Shown: positions 1-10,444 of the stretch, one piece after another | Position numbering within the stretch: position 1 is the first letter of the stretch | Layout of the letters: every line of letters starts with the position of its first letter | DNA from: Trichomonas vaginalis G3 | Lineage: Eukaryota; Parabasalia; Trichomonadida; Trichomonadidae | Direction of reading: 5' to 3' | Assembly: GCF_026262505.1 (NCBI RefSeq) | Contig: NC_067206.1 | Span: 7,034,879 to 7,098,878 of the forward strand | Length of the DNA: 64,000 nt | The notes under the pieces: model-generated | Told to the model about the DNA's origin: nothing | Databases searched by the model: none | Seen by the model: the letters and a program-made list of their open reading frames with translations, nothing else | Program-made: the position numbers and the translations under genes

Positions 1-184
1 ATGAGTTGTATTTCAATTTTCCTTGAGTAAGAAGGGTAATGAAGTTCTGAGAATTAATAGAAGTTTTCGCTAGTGTTTCAGAGATGATATCTTCTTCAAA
101 AATATCAAAAAAGATGCCATCATCGATATATGTGTGAATGTTATTAGCGATGTAATCTGTATCAACACTTATTCCATGACTCAT
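1..184 (-). CDS. 5' part of a gene running off the left edge (N-terminal helical domain)
   Basis: An ATG at 184 on the minus strand opens a frame that stays open to base 1, at least 61 codons. The start reads MSHGISVDTDYIANNIHTYI and continues as a helical segment with a DDGIFFDIFEEDI core. The pattern (I-x-x-N-I, Y-I-D, then an F-x-x-L-L stretch) resembles the N-terminus of the ubiquitin-like protein encoded at 24,449 and the short N-terminal domains in front of trichomonad ankyrin genes. An 18-base T run (187-204) lies directly upstream. The rest of the product is outside the window, so the family assignment is inference. Confidence 0.55.
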   Translation of the reverse strand, partial: MSHGISVDTDYIANNIHTYIDDGIFFDIFEEDIISETLAKTSINSQNFITLLTQGKLKYNS

Positions 185-2897
185 CGTTTTTTTTTTTTTT
201 TTTTGATATTTTTCATTACAGAAGTTGCCAAATTTTGGCCCAAAAATATTTAACTTCAAAATTCATTAATGAATTTATAAAGCAACCAAAGGCCGGGAAA
301 CGTCTCAATTTTTTAAAAATGGCTGGAAAAAAAGATATTATAAAGCAGAACATATGTAGAATATATCCTTTAAAAATAAAAGAAAAACTAACGTCCGTTC
401 TTGCAAAATACCAAGAAGAAGTTAGACCGTTCAAAAATTGTATAGTTTATTTTTCACCCTTTTCTTTTTTTCCTATGGGTACTAATCGCTTTTCTCCTGC
501 TCTCTATGCCTGAAATGTAAGTAACTACCTGAAGAGTTGTATTCTTCTCTTCATTAGGTAGCTATTATACGTAACAATGTTGCCTCTATTCTTAATTATT
601 CTCCCGCATTATTCAATTTAAAACTTACTTCGTTAATTTAAATTATATTGCTATGGTGTTAGTAGATCATGCTGGCACTAAGATTACCGATGTCAAAATA
701 CAGCATTAAAAAACGAAATTTGATTTTTCAAAATTGAAACGACAGATTCCCTGGTAATTTTGCATATTTACACATCATCGAATGCAGATACAAATATCTT
801 GATTACAGAAACAGACACTAAAATATGGGGAAATTATTGCTATAAGAAATAAAAAATTCCAAAATTTGCAGAATCAGTATTGCTAACTTAATACACTTCA
901 AAATATAAATATAAAACTTCTACTAGCTTTTGCGCAAAAGAAAATATAAATTATTAAATCTGCACTTCAGCGTTGTTTGCAGCTCTCTACATAAGTGTTC
1001 GTATAATTACGATGATGTAGTAGTTTATCTATGTACTAATGTATTATTTTCGATTAAAATAAAGCTTTATTTACTAATTATACAAAATACTAAAATGCAA
1101 TATATTATGAAATCTTCTATAGTTAGCACAATATATTATTAAGTAAATTTGTATGTTTTTTGATATTTGATATCTAATTTCGAAAATATCTGTGTCAATT
1201 GGCTTTAAAAAGGTCAAAAACTCACTAATAAACTATTTTAACGATTTTTGTTCTTCCAAGTTTTTTTTGAAATCTATTTTTTGACTCTAAAAACTTAATT
1301 TTTGATTCTGAGTTACTTTTTTTCGAATTTTTTTTGGAATTGTCAGTGAAGAACTAGAACAAGACAGTAGGTGCTTATGACATGAAAACGATTTTATATA
1401 TGAAAAAAGAGAAATTGATAAAAATAAATGGTTTATTGAAAAAAATAATTTGGATATATCATCCAAATATCTGTAAAATTGAAAGAAACGATTCAAAACT
1501 GGAAACACATTAGGTGTGTTTTCATATAAATCATTATTTAGTATACTTTCGTAATCACGGTTATTGACTTTTAATTTGTGCAAAATATTTATGCATATTA
1601 TCAGCTTTCATTGTAAGCTTGATAACTGCATATGTAAAATAAGCAGGAAAATAATAAACGGAAAAATTTATTATAAATTTTCAAAATTGGACGTTAGGTT
1701 TTCGTATTCGTTAAAATGACATTATCTCTATAACTAGCGTAGTCGTTGCTCTGCTTTACAATAGTTGCATGTATTTCCTTCAGGTCGAATCGAAAAATCA
1801 AAAAATAAATTTGATTAAAACACCTACGATATGAAATTATTTAGCGTGTATATATGACTGTTAAAATTATTGGCTCTAACTCCGACTTTTGTTACATTCC
1901 TAAATATGATGACCTTTTTTTCTCCAAAAACTAACATGTAATAGCCTAGAATGCTCTGTCCGAAGTATACTTTTTATCCCCTCACAGTACAATACAAAAC
2001 TAACATTCAAATGTTGCGAAAAAGTTAGTTGAAGTAGCAAGGGTAAAAAAAGTGAAAATTTACGAAAAAATGCACGTTAAAAATTGAGACGTTTCCTGGC
2101 CTTTAAGCAACCCTACAAATGAGATATACCCTCTATTTCCAGGAATTACCGTTTAAGGTTATTTTTTGCATCAAAAAAATTCAATTTTAGCATGATTGAA
2201 GTATTATTTTTAAAAAAAAAATAAAATAATATTAATTTATACAACAGTGTTATATATCCCTTACATTTTTGTGGCAAATGGAGAGGGTAACGGCGTCGAA
2301 ATTGCATAATTTCAAATCTCCTTATCTCAACGAATACAAGAGGGATGGGACTGAAATTAGGGTATTTTAATAGGTATGAGGTATCAAACATTTTCACTGA
2401 TGAAAAATTGAAAAAGCTGATTTCAGCTTTCTAATCATACCTTATATATGAGGTATCATATCAAAATACTGATATGTTATTACTTATGGGGCCACCTGAA
2501 TGTTCTCACAATTTGTTTGTATAGATATAAAAATAATTATATTAAATTTAAATTAAGTCTTTTATTCCTAAAATGAATACTTTTTGACATTTTTAGAACT
2601 TTCATATTATGAAGTGAATAATCTCAATTGTAGAAATGATAAGGATAAGAAATTGATTACTAAAACAATAGTATTTCAAAGTCTTATGATGTTTAATGTA
2701 TTTACATAGATATGGATAAACAAAAAATATATTTTAATCAGAATAAATTGAAAAATCTATTTCAATCTTTTGCAAGGAAAAGGCAAATGCACATGCATTT
2801 ACTAAAAGAATGGAGTATTAATGATATAATCAACAAATCCTGCATTTATTTTGATAAATATTCATTTTTTAAAATTTTGACGAGTTCGAGGGGAACA
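185..2897. other. Gene-poor AT-rich stretch
   Basis: No convincing intact gene. The plus-strand frame at 235-450 has protein-like composition (QPKAGKRLNFLKMAGKKDII) but no ATG at its head, and may be a decayed coding fragment. A minus-strand frame at 1,287-1,583 is Phe/Ser/Leu rich and is not convincing. The 25-mer at 2,128-2,152 recurs inverted at 6,438-6,462, so at least part of this stretch is old repeat sequence. Confidence 0.4.
2128..2152 (+). repeat. 25-bp partial copy of the MITE end at 6,438-6,462
   Basis: Contains TTTCCAGGAATTACCGT, matching in inverted orientation the right end of the small repeat at 6,171-6,451 plus 11 flanking bases. No opposite end was found nearby, so this is probably a solo or truncated copy. 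Confidence 0.5.
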
Positions 2898-2940
2898 GGA
2901 CAAATTTGCCACACGGCACTTTTTTTTAAAAAAAATTAAT

Positions 2941-3412
2941 GGAGCGGAGCGATACTCTGCTGCAGGAGCCCCAAGGCTCCCAATCATTACGAAAGGGAGC
3001 CTCAGGGCTCCTGAGAATCCATCAGCAGAGGCCTTTTCATTTGGCCTCTGCTGATCAAAGATTCGGCGAAGCCATTCTTCGTCTCAGGAGCCCCAAGGCT
3101 CCCAATCATTACGAAAGGGAGCCTCAGGGCTCCTGAGAAACTCTTTGAGAAGGTTTTCTTTAAGAAAACCTTCTCAAAGATGATTGTCAGCATTCACTCA
3201 AAATCTACCAAGAGTTTCAAAGTTTCAAATCTATCTGAAATGAAGCTTTGAATCTCTTGTATATCTAATTGTAGAGGTACCTTTTCAAAATGTCTTCTAT
3301 TGATTAAATTTAATCAGTAAAAGTCATTTTGAAAAGGTACATCTCTATAATTGCTATTGAGCATTCACTCTTGGAACCTTGGAGCTCTTGTGTAGTGCAT
3401 GAAAACTCCAAG
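2941..3412. repeat. Array of at least six consecutive DNA hairpins
   Basis: A 54-bp GC-rich hairpin unit (GGAGCCC...GGGCTCC) occurs twice, identically, at 2,964-3,017 and 3,086-3,139. Between the copies is a 13-bp perfect stem (3,021-3,033 with 3,043-3,055). After them comes an 18-bp perfect palindromic arm pair (3,143-3,179), then a 13-bp stem with one mismatch (3,210-3,222 with 3,246-3,258), a 16-bp perfect stem (3,277-3,292 with 3,325-3,340) enclosing GATTAAATTTAATC, and a 7-bp stem (3,378-3,384 with 3,406-3,412). GCATTCACTC appears at 3,190 and 3,361. The high GC content contrasts sharply with the flanks. Confidence 0.8.
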
Positions 3413-3460
3413 ATTCTAGCATAAAACATATATCATAGACATAATTTCTTCAAATATAAT

Positions 3461-5733
3461 TTAAGGATACCCTTACATTGCGTAGTTAGAAAGAGAATAT
3501 GATATTGTCATGATTGCTAAAGTTTTAGGCTCCAGAAATGAATATACATCAAACTGAAACAATTGATAAATTGAATGAACTTTTGAGAGGTTCTCAAATA
3601 AAAAAAATTATCTAATTTTTTACAATATTACTATTATTTTATCCACATATGTATATATAGTAATTTGAGAAAACTTTTAGGAAAAAATAAGTTTAATAAA
3701 ATCTGAATTTTACTTGTTGTGGATTGTTATTAATTGACACTCCAGACGTATTACTAATAGTTATGCGTATGCAATTAAAGTATTTCTGATGGACAAAATG
3801 TGAGATTTATATCAGATAATTCATTTCTACTATTAAGTTATTCATTTATGAGTTTGCACTTATTCGCACTAAATAAATAACTATTAAAAATTGTTTTAAT
3901 TAATTGACACCATATAATAGAGTGAATTTTGTTTGATCAAACAACAATAGATGATAGATATAAAGCCAAGAAACTTGCTATTAATATGCTCTACTTGCTA
4001 TTTCAATGTAAGTATGATATTTTCTAAATGTTTCGTTCAGATAACTTAGATATATTAGTCAAAATTTGAAATTTTAATAGCACATTATTAAAATAATTAT
4101 TATTCATAAAAGATTAATGAAATAGTAAAAAAAATCAATCAAATTATAAAAATACAACATTTAGAAGAATTCTTATTATCCTTCAAAAAGTCAGTATTTC
4201 TGTGTAATTTTCTACACATTGTAGTTATTGCACTTTGTCTATGGATTTGTATATATGTTATATATAAATTATATATCTAAACTGCCCATAAGTGCAATTT
4301 TTATATAAATTGTTTATTTCTTTAACAATTTCATATAAAATATGCTTTTTTAAGCGTATCAAAGCTGTGTTCTTAATGTGCATGGATATATCAAGAAAAA
4401 TGTCGAAAAAAAATGTGAATTCACAAATTCACTGAATTTTCACGTTTTTTGAATTTTGCTACAGCACTAATATTAAATAATACTAAAATCTTCTGTCTTT
4501 GTAAAAGAATAAATTCTGACAAAAAGTGCTCGTTTAAATTTAATGATCATCTGTATGACTAAGTGGTAAAAAGTGTTTATGACCAAAAAAGGGTTACATG
4601 CTTAGTCTATTTTTCTGACAGGATACTCTAGATTTACATGATCTCTATTTCATATCTCCGTTTTTAGATTCTTCGACAGATTTTATGATAGAAAACCAAG
4701 ATTAACAAATTTCCGGCATGTTAATGAAGAAATCTGCAGCTACCCTCAATATTATTTCAATAATCAGTATCGTTTCTCTTACAATTTATTTTTTTTCAAT
4801 AATTTAACAAGAAATAGCAATACACACTTGGTTTTACGTATAAAAGCTAAGTGTCGAACTTAATCAACTTTACTTACTTAGCAAATGAATATTTTTGTGG
4901 TTGCGAGTTCTGAATGCTGAAGTTTTAGATTTCTCTATAAATGATATCATTGCACTTACAATGTTGTTCCAGCCTATCGCATAAATCATAGAAAATCCAA
5001 AAAAAAAAATAATAAAGAAAATTCATGTCATGAAGTTCAAAAAATACCGTGTAACATTAAAATTTGTTATGCATAATACATTTTAGCTATTATTGATTTT
5101 TTTTAATTTTCGAGAAATTGAATGGTGAGTCCGATAGAGAAATTTTTAAAAATCCTAGTCCCTCATAGAAGTAATTTCCCTCGTCTCCCATACTTCCAAA
5201 TGTATGCATATGACATAAACTTTTATGCATTACACAAGTGGCCAATAATATCTATAGAGTAAAAAATTAGAAATTTAATTTTTTTATATGATAGTTATAT
5301 TTCAGATTTGCGAGCGTAACTTTTTTCTCCATGGCATACTTGTTTTAAGAGCAAATGATCAAAATCGTCCTTCAATTATTGAAGGAGCTGATATCTTTTG
5401 AAAATTGAATTGAAAGGGTATTCAATTTTCAAATTTCCTCTCAATTTTGGAAACATATCAACTCTATGAATTAACAATTATGTGCCTTCACAGTTTATCA
5501 GTCATATAAGGTGCTTATAAAGAAAAAAGTTACGCTCGCAAAATATGTTTTTATATAGATTTCACATAAAATAATTATGTAATTTCTAAAAAGAATATTT
5601 TTGTTCTTGAATATTAAAGTGTATTGTAGTTTAAAAAGTTTTAAATATGTTGCTAAAATTTCAGGTTTATAGCTCATGTCTAGCATGACTTCTTCGTATG
5701 CGCAAAAAATCTGACACGTAAGGGTATCCTTAA
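3461..5733. mobile_element. 2.27-kb TTAA-flanked non-autonomous DNA transposon, copy 1
   Basis: Both ends show TTAA followed by the inverted repeat GGATACCCTTAC (left) and its complement GTAAGGGTATCC (right). A nearly identical copy lies at 12,284-14,560 in the same orientation. TTAA duplications with short inverted ends are typical of piggyBac-type elements; a TA duplication as in mariner would also fit these bases. No transposase frame is visible, so it looks non-autonomous. The copies differ mainly by small indels and scattered substitutions, suggesting recent spread. Confidence 0.75.
5307..5542. mobile_element. 236-bp MITE-like unit nested in copy 1
   Basis: Perfect 22-bp inverted ends containing GCGAGCGTAAC (5,307-5,328 and 5,521-5,542). 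It is also present in copy 2, so it was part of the 2.27-kb element before that element spread. No clear target duplication. Confidence 0.55.
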
Positions 5734-5802
5734 GGTTATTTTTTAAAAATTAGAAAGGCGTAATTTAAGATTATTGAAAAGTGACACTTGGCAAATTTGT
5801 CC

Positions 5803-6747
5803 CGCACTCGAGTTCGAGGTCTTGTTTCTGTTCGAATTCGTGAAAAATGAATATTTTCAAAATTTGATAAATGATATAGTATCATCATCCAAATAGAATG
5901 CATCTATTATACTTTTTATTGATTTATTTCTATTTTATTGGGATAATCAGATTTTCCTTTGAGTGTGAATGATATACTTTTGTCACAGCACCAAATCATA
6001 TAAAATGTGCTGAATTTGTTTCCGCTGTTTATTTTCAATCTAATCTATTCTAATAGTAGTTTTCGTGCATTCGAAGTTTCAACAAAAAAGTCTATGAATA
6101 CTCAAAATAATTGATTTTTATATCATTAAATACTATTTTTAGTGGAGAACAAAGCATATTTTAACGTCAGCCAGGAATTACCGTTTTACCAAAATTTTTG
6201 TTTTTGAGCAAAAAATTTATCATAAAAACACTCTTTATATCATAAAAATGCTATATTATAAAAATAAAAAATTTCAACTTGCAATCAAATCATATTAAAT
6301 CTCATATCTCATATTTCCATACAAAGTACAAAATCATAAAATTCAACATCTTTTCTATCATATCCTCTTTTAAAAAGCTTTGAAAATGTCTATATATGTC
6401 GAGATATAGAAGCTTTTTTAGAAGGTGGAAAAAAGTGACGGTAATTCCTGGAAATAGAGGGTAATGTCTAAAATTATCGGAAAAGATAATGAAAAGTATC
6501 CAGGAGCTATGAAAAACTAGTTTTGGAAATGTATTCACACACACATTACTATTTCTAACAATCAAATTTCAGCTCTGTGATATTTTTAGTTCTAAATTAT
6601 TTTAAATCATTATTTGGGCTAATAGAAAAGATATACTCATCTCAAATCCTTATATTTTTCGTTTTTAAAGTAAGAAAATTCCAATAAAGATTTTGAAAAT
6701 CTGAAAATTTTGAGCATTCAACCATCTTAAATACTTTGTAGTGTAAT
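5803..6747. other. AT-rich spacer with repeat ends, no gene
   Basis: No protein-coding frame is supported; the longest frame, on the minus strand at 6,302-6,565, overlaps a repeat and has biased composition. The stretch contains the MITE-like unit listed separately. Confidence 0.5.
6171..6451. mobile_element. 281-bp MITE-like repeat
   Basis: Inverted ends CCAGGAATTACCGT (6,171-6,184) and ACGGTAATTCCTGG (6,438-6,451). No coding capacity. The right end is preceded by AAAAAGTGACGG, similar to the motif seen before host start codons. A partial copy lies at 2,128-2,152. Confidence 0.5.
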
Positions 6748-7983
6748 AAACAGAAATTCATCAAAAGTGACAGCTCTCAATTTTTTGACATTTGTAAATT
6801 CTAAATTGAATGAGAAAAATGAAATAATACTAAGCATAATACAATATTCTAGATTTAATTATAATTAGGAAAAAGTTAGTTTTGAGAGTACTTTTCATAG
6901 GCATATAGAATGAAATCTTCTGAAATAATATCACATAAACTCATATTATTTTCTAATATATAACTATTTTATATAAAAATCAAATTCAATGATCTTAAAA
7001 GCGAAGGATAACCTCAAAATTTACGAATATAATGAGTGGGAATATAATGCTTATCTATCATAAAACCATATGAAATATCAATTTTTGCTTTACGCCTAAT
7101 TTTTGACGACAATTAGCAAAAAAGTTAAATGTTAACACTCAGTCCATTTGAATATGAAAAATAAAATTGACTTGATTAAATGTTTTTATTTATCATGCAA
7201 TTCTTCTTGCGACCAAAGATTTGAATAAAAGTTCAAAAATAAGATAGCTTAAAAAATAATATACGGTAGTGTTTACTAATAGATGAATAGTATATAAATT
7301 CTATTAAAATGGATTTGATCCAAAAAAATATATAAATTTGATCATAAATAAAATCGTTTTAAATTACTTCTTCATTTAAATTATAACAATTATTTTTGGT
7401 TTTATATTTTTTTGGATCAAATCCATTTTAATAGAATTTATATACTATTCATCTATTAGTAAACACTACCGTATATTATTTTTTAAGCTATCTTATTTTT
7501 TGAACTTTTATTCAAATCTTTGGTCGCAAGAAGAATTGCATGATAAATAAAAACATTTAATCAAAGTCAATTTTATTTTTCATATTCAAATGGACTGAGT
7601 GTTAACATTTAACATTTTTTGCTAATTGTCGTCAAAAATTAGGCGTAAAGCAAAAATTGATATTTCATATGGTTTTATGATAGATAAGCATTATATTCCC
7701 ACTCATTATATTCGTAAATTTTGAGGTTTATCCTTCGCTTTTAAGATCATTGAATTTGATTTTTATATAAAATAGTTATATATTAGAAAATAATATGAGT
7801 TTATGTGATATTATTTTTCAGAAGATTTTGTGTTCTTCTTCAAAATTTTATTTTTTTATTAAAAAGAATCTTTACAAAATATACATTTACTTTAATTAAT
7901 ATTTAAAAACGTGCTCTATCAAAAGTTCCAAAAATTCAATATTTTAGCTTTTCTGAGGTGTCACTTTTGATGAATTTCTGTTT
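6748..7983. mobile_element. 1.24-kb fold-back element
   Basis: Perfect 25-bp inverted ends containing ATTCATCAAAAGTGACA (6,748-6,772 and 7,959-7,983). Inside is a much longer inverted repeat: about 6,913-7,338 pairs with about 7,401-7,828, around 425 bp per arm with only a few differences and a loop of about 60 bp. No coding frame. The right end lies 75 bp before the start codon of the next gene, so that gene's promoter must lie in or next to the element. Each end carries AAAAGTGACA pointing inward. Confidence 0.75.
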
Positions 7984-8058
7984 ACAACAGTAGTTAGATA
8001 TCTTTTAAAAAGGCATTATTTAGATTATAAAATCCAAAAAAAAATCTCAAAAATTTAG

Positions 8059-10104
8059 ATGAGCGAAGAAAAAAAGCCAACTATTACATTTGTTGGCCCT
8101 TCGCTTAAAGATTTACTTGCTGATACTAGTACAGTGGAAAAACCACGCACATTTTCTTTTTCTGACTTTCTAGTCGGAAATAATAAACCACCTGTACCAA
8201 AAGCTCAAGTAAAAGTAATAATTCCACAAGCAACAGTAAGAAAACCAAAGGTTATTGCTGCTCCTACCACTGTTTTTCAAGCTACTATTCCGAAAGCCAC
8301 CGAAATTACAGGAGAATCTGGAGATCGTTGGAATCTCCGATGTTTCTGTGATTGCTATCTTGAACAAGGCTTTATGATTCAATGTGAGCGCTGTGAATGC
8401 TGGCAGCATGCGAAATGCGTGAATGAACTTCCATTTAAGTTAACAGATCATTATACGTGTCCCATTTGTGCCCACAAGCATATAAGATGTTCTTGTGATG
8501 ACAATTTAGATTATACTTTACCTTTAATTCGTTGTACAAAATGTAAATACTTCGTTCATCGGCAATGCGAAGGATTAGACATTGGTCCTGTTAATCCTGA
8601 CACTTATGTATGCAAGCGATGTGGTGGGACCTTTCAGCAGCTTCCAGATGTTTTTTTACCAAATACTTTACCATTTCAAAACCCAAAAACTAATCTCACG
8701 AAGACAATAATCGAAAATTTACATCCAGCCATACGATCAACACCATTTTATAAGGTTCTACTTACAAAATTAGTTCAAAAAGACTTAACTCTTTTTCATT
8801 TTCTCAGTGTGATATACAACGAGCTCAGATCCTTCTTCTACATTACTCATCCATCGATATCCTTCCAAACAGTACGCAAAAGACGAAGTGATGTCGCTAC
8901 ATCTTTCTACAAATGCTTATTTTACATAGCAAACCAACTTTTTTACGTAAACAGTGACCAGATTATTGCTTTAATCGACAACCTGGCCAAGTTGGACTTG
9001 TACAAAGACCCAGGAAAAAGATTTTTTTACAATAATTTGACGACAGAACCGATTCAAGTGACAGAGAACGCACAAAACGACTTCAACAAGCTCAAACATC
9101 TACCAGAGATCCCGAATATCTCGCAACAAGCTGATTTAATCGTTGATAATAACGGAGTTTTCTGTAAATCAGAGTTACAACCGGAACAGCTTGTTTGTAT
9201 CCTCAGCGGATGGGTTGGCCTTTCGGATGAATTCAATTACGACCGCGGAATCGAGTTGAATCAGTTTTCAATATTTTCATCCAAGTTTATTATTGATATT
9301 CATGACCGACCGCAGATCGGAATCAATTTCCATCGCAGTCTTAACCCGAATTGTATAGTCAAATTGTTCCAATCGAAAAATAATTTTTATGTCGGAATTT
9401 TCTCAGGAATTTCTGATGCAAACGGTATAGATAGCCGCACTAGGCGAGGCAAGTTCTCCATTCCTTCCATGACAGAATTGACACTTCCCATTGACTTTCC
9501 ACCCGGAACTTTAATTGAGCCAATAGACTACATGTCTTGGCACTTTGACCTTGACGCCGCCACAGATCCTACCTCTTCTCCACCCCCGCAACAGGACACC
9601 AGCCTCAGGGAAGCCAGAAGGATCCAGAGAGCGATGAAGGAAGCGACCAAATTAGAAAAAATTGAGAAAGAAAAGGAAAAACAAGCCCTGAAAAAGAAGA
9701 AAAAGAAGGAAAAGGAGATGGATAAACCGAACAAGAAACGCCTACAGAAGGAAAAGGCACAAAAAAAGGAAGAACCCGAAGAAAATGACTCATTCTTGTT
9801 CGGATTGTTCTCAAAACCTGACGTTGGACCTCCTCTCATTCAAGTATATGCTAGAAATAACGAGGAAGAGCAGGAAATGGAGCAGGAAGAGGAAAAAGAA
9901 GAAGATCAGATTCCAGAAATTTCTAAGTCAACAGCAGAGATGTCTAAACTCACTCCAAAACAGGAGAAAGTTCCAGTTGATGAGATATCAGTCCCTGTTG
10001 ACTTGTCTTTCTTAGACAAAATGAGAAATTACGGAGATTGCTCGTATCAGCCTTTGAATTTGATTGATCCGACTGAGGAATTCAGACAAATAATGAGAAA
10101 TTAA
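8059..10104 (+). CDS. PHD-finger and SET-like chromatin protein (Set3/MLL5-like)
   Basis: 681 residues. Two consecutive PHD zinc fingers occupy about residues 92-192: CxC, CERC, WQH-x3-C, CPIC, then CSC, CTKC, HRQC, CKRC. Residues about 350-460 resemble a divergent SET domain of the MLL5/SETD5/yeast Set3 type: the GVFCKSEL and LVCILSGWVG segments, then NFHRSLNPNC in place of the usual R-x-x-N-H/S-C motif. A Lys/Glu-rich coiled coil with EARRIQRAMKEATKLEKIEK follows (about 515-585). Set3/MLL5-type SET domains are generally thought to lack strong methyltransferase activity and to act as histone-mark readers in deacetylase complexes, so a nuclear reader or scaffold role is inferred. The ATG at 8,059 is the first in frame. 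The fold-back element ends just upstream. Confidence 0.8.
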   Translation: MSEEKKPTITFVGPSLKDLLADTSTVEKPRTFSFSDFLVGNNKPPVPKAQVKVIIPQATVRKPKVIAAPTTVFQATIPKATEITGESGDRWNLRCFCDCYLEQGFMIQCERCECWQHAKCVNELPFKLTDHYTCPICAHKHIRCSCDDNLDYTLPLIRCTKCKYFVHRQCEGLDIGPVNPDTYVCKRCGGTFQQLPDVFLPNTLPFQNPKTNLTKTIIENLHPAIRSTPFYKVLLTKLVQKDLTLFHFLSVIYNELRSFFYITHPSISFQTVRKRRSDVATSFYKCLFYIANQLFYVNSDQIIALIDNLAKLDLYKDPGKRFFYNNLTTEPIQVTENAQNDFNKLKHLPEIPNISQQADLIVDNNGVFCKSELQPEQLVCILSGWVGLSDEFNYDRGIELNQFSIFSSKFIIDIHDRPQIGINFHRSLNPNCIVKLFQSKNNFYVGIFSGISDANGIDSRTRRGKFSIPSMTELTLPIDFPPGTLIEPIDYMSWHFDLDAATDPTSSPPPQQDTSLREARRIQRAMKEATKLEKIEKEKEKQALKKKKKKEKEMDKPNKKRLQKEKAQKKEEPEENDSFLFGLFSKPDVGPPLIQVYARNNEEEQEMEQEEEKEEDQIPEISKSTAEMSKLTPKQEKVPVDEISVPVDLSFLDKMRNYGDCSYQPLNLIDPTEEFRQIMRN

Positions 10105-10261
10105 GAATATTTTGTTTATAATAAATATATGTTTGTTTTATTCATATTAGCACTCAATATCAATTTATCCGAAATCATAATAGTCATTATTTTCAGAATG
10201 TATAACATTGCATTTATTTATTCTAGTGAATTGAAAAGATATATGGCTTTGAAATTTTTTA

Positions 10262-10444
10262 ATGACTGATCAAGTCATAAATCAAAACAAATACAGTGAA
10301 TTTCGAAGTACCTATAAGTACTACATCGGTTCATACATTGCGCTTTATCAGTTAAAAACAGGCAAAGAAGAAAAATTAAATCATACAATGAAACATTTAG
10401 GTGGAAACTGTGTAATGGAAAAGTTTGCATATTATCACAATTAA
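10262..10444 (+). pseudogene. Truncated N-terminal fragment of a second ankyrin-family gene
   Basis: 60 codons. YSEFRSTYKYYIGSYIALYQ is closely similar to the start of the disrupted ankyrin gene at 15,176 on the other strand (YSELRNIYAYYINSFNALYQ), followed by LKT and a Glu/Lys stretch. Homology ends after about 40 residues and the frame stops, so this is a 5' remnant of a paralogue placed tail to tail with its relative. Unlikely to be functional. Confidence 0.6.

Larger units (their letters stand above)
2898..5802. mobile_element. Hairpin-rich element with imperfect inverted ends, split by a TTAA element
   Basis: The left end reads GGACAAATTTGCCA (2,898-2,911) and the right end carries its reverse complement (5,789-5,802). 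The match extends imperfectly inward towards an AAAAGTG-type motif. The 2.27-kb TTAA-flanked element lies inside, so before that insertion this unit would have been about 630 bp. Its left part consists almost wholly of consecutive hairpins. No target-site duplication and no transposase frame were seen. Treating the two ends as one element is inference. Confidence 0.4.

Noticed and set aside
2964-3139. Two identical 54-bp repeats with a spacer, CRISPR-like
   Set aside because: Only two repeats, the spacer is itself a perfect hairpin, no cas genes, and the setting is eukaryotic. Kept as a hairpin array.
2939-3193. Overlapping frames on both strands in the GC-rich block
   Set aside because: Both are produced by the hairpin repeats; no independent support for a protein.
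7208-7480. Palindrome centre as a replication origin
   Set aside because: It is fully explained by the fold-back element; nothing else points to an origin.
9528-9839. 103-codon minus-strand frame
   Set aside because: Lies antisense in the Lys-rich coiled coil of the PHD-SET gene; its Phe/Ser-rich composition is a mirror of that coding sequence.
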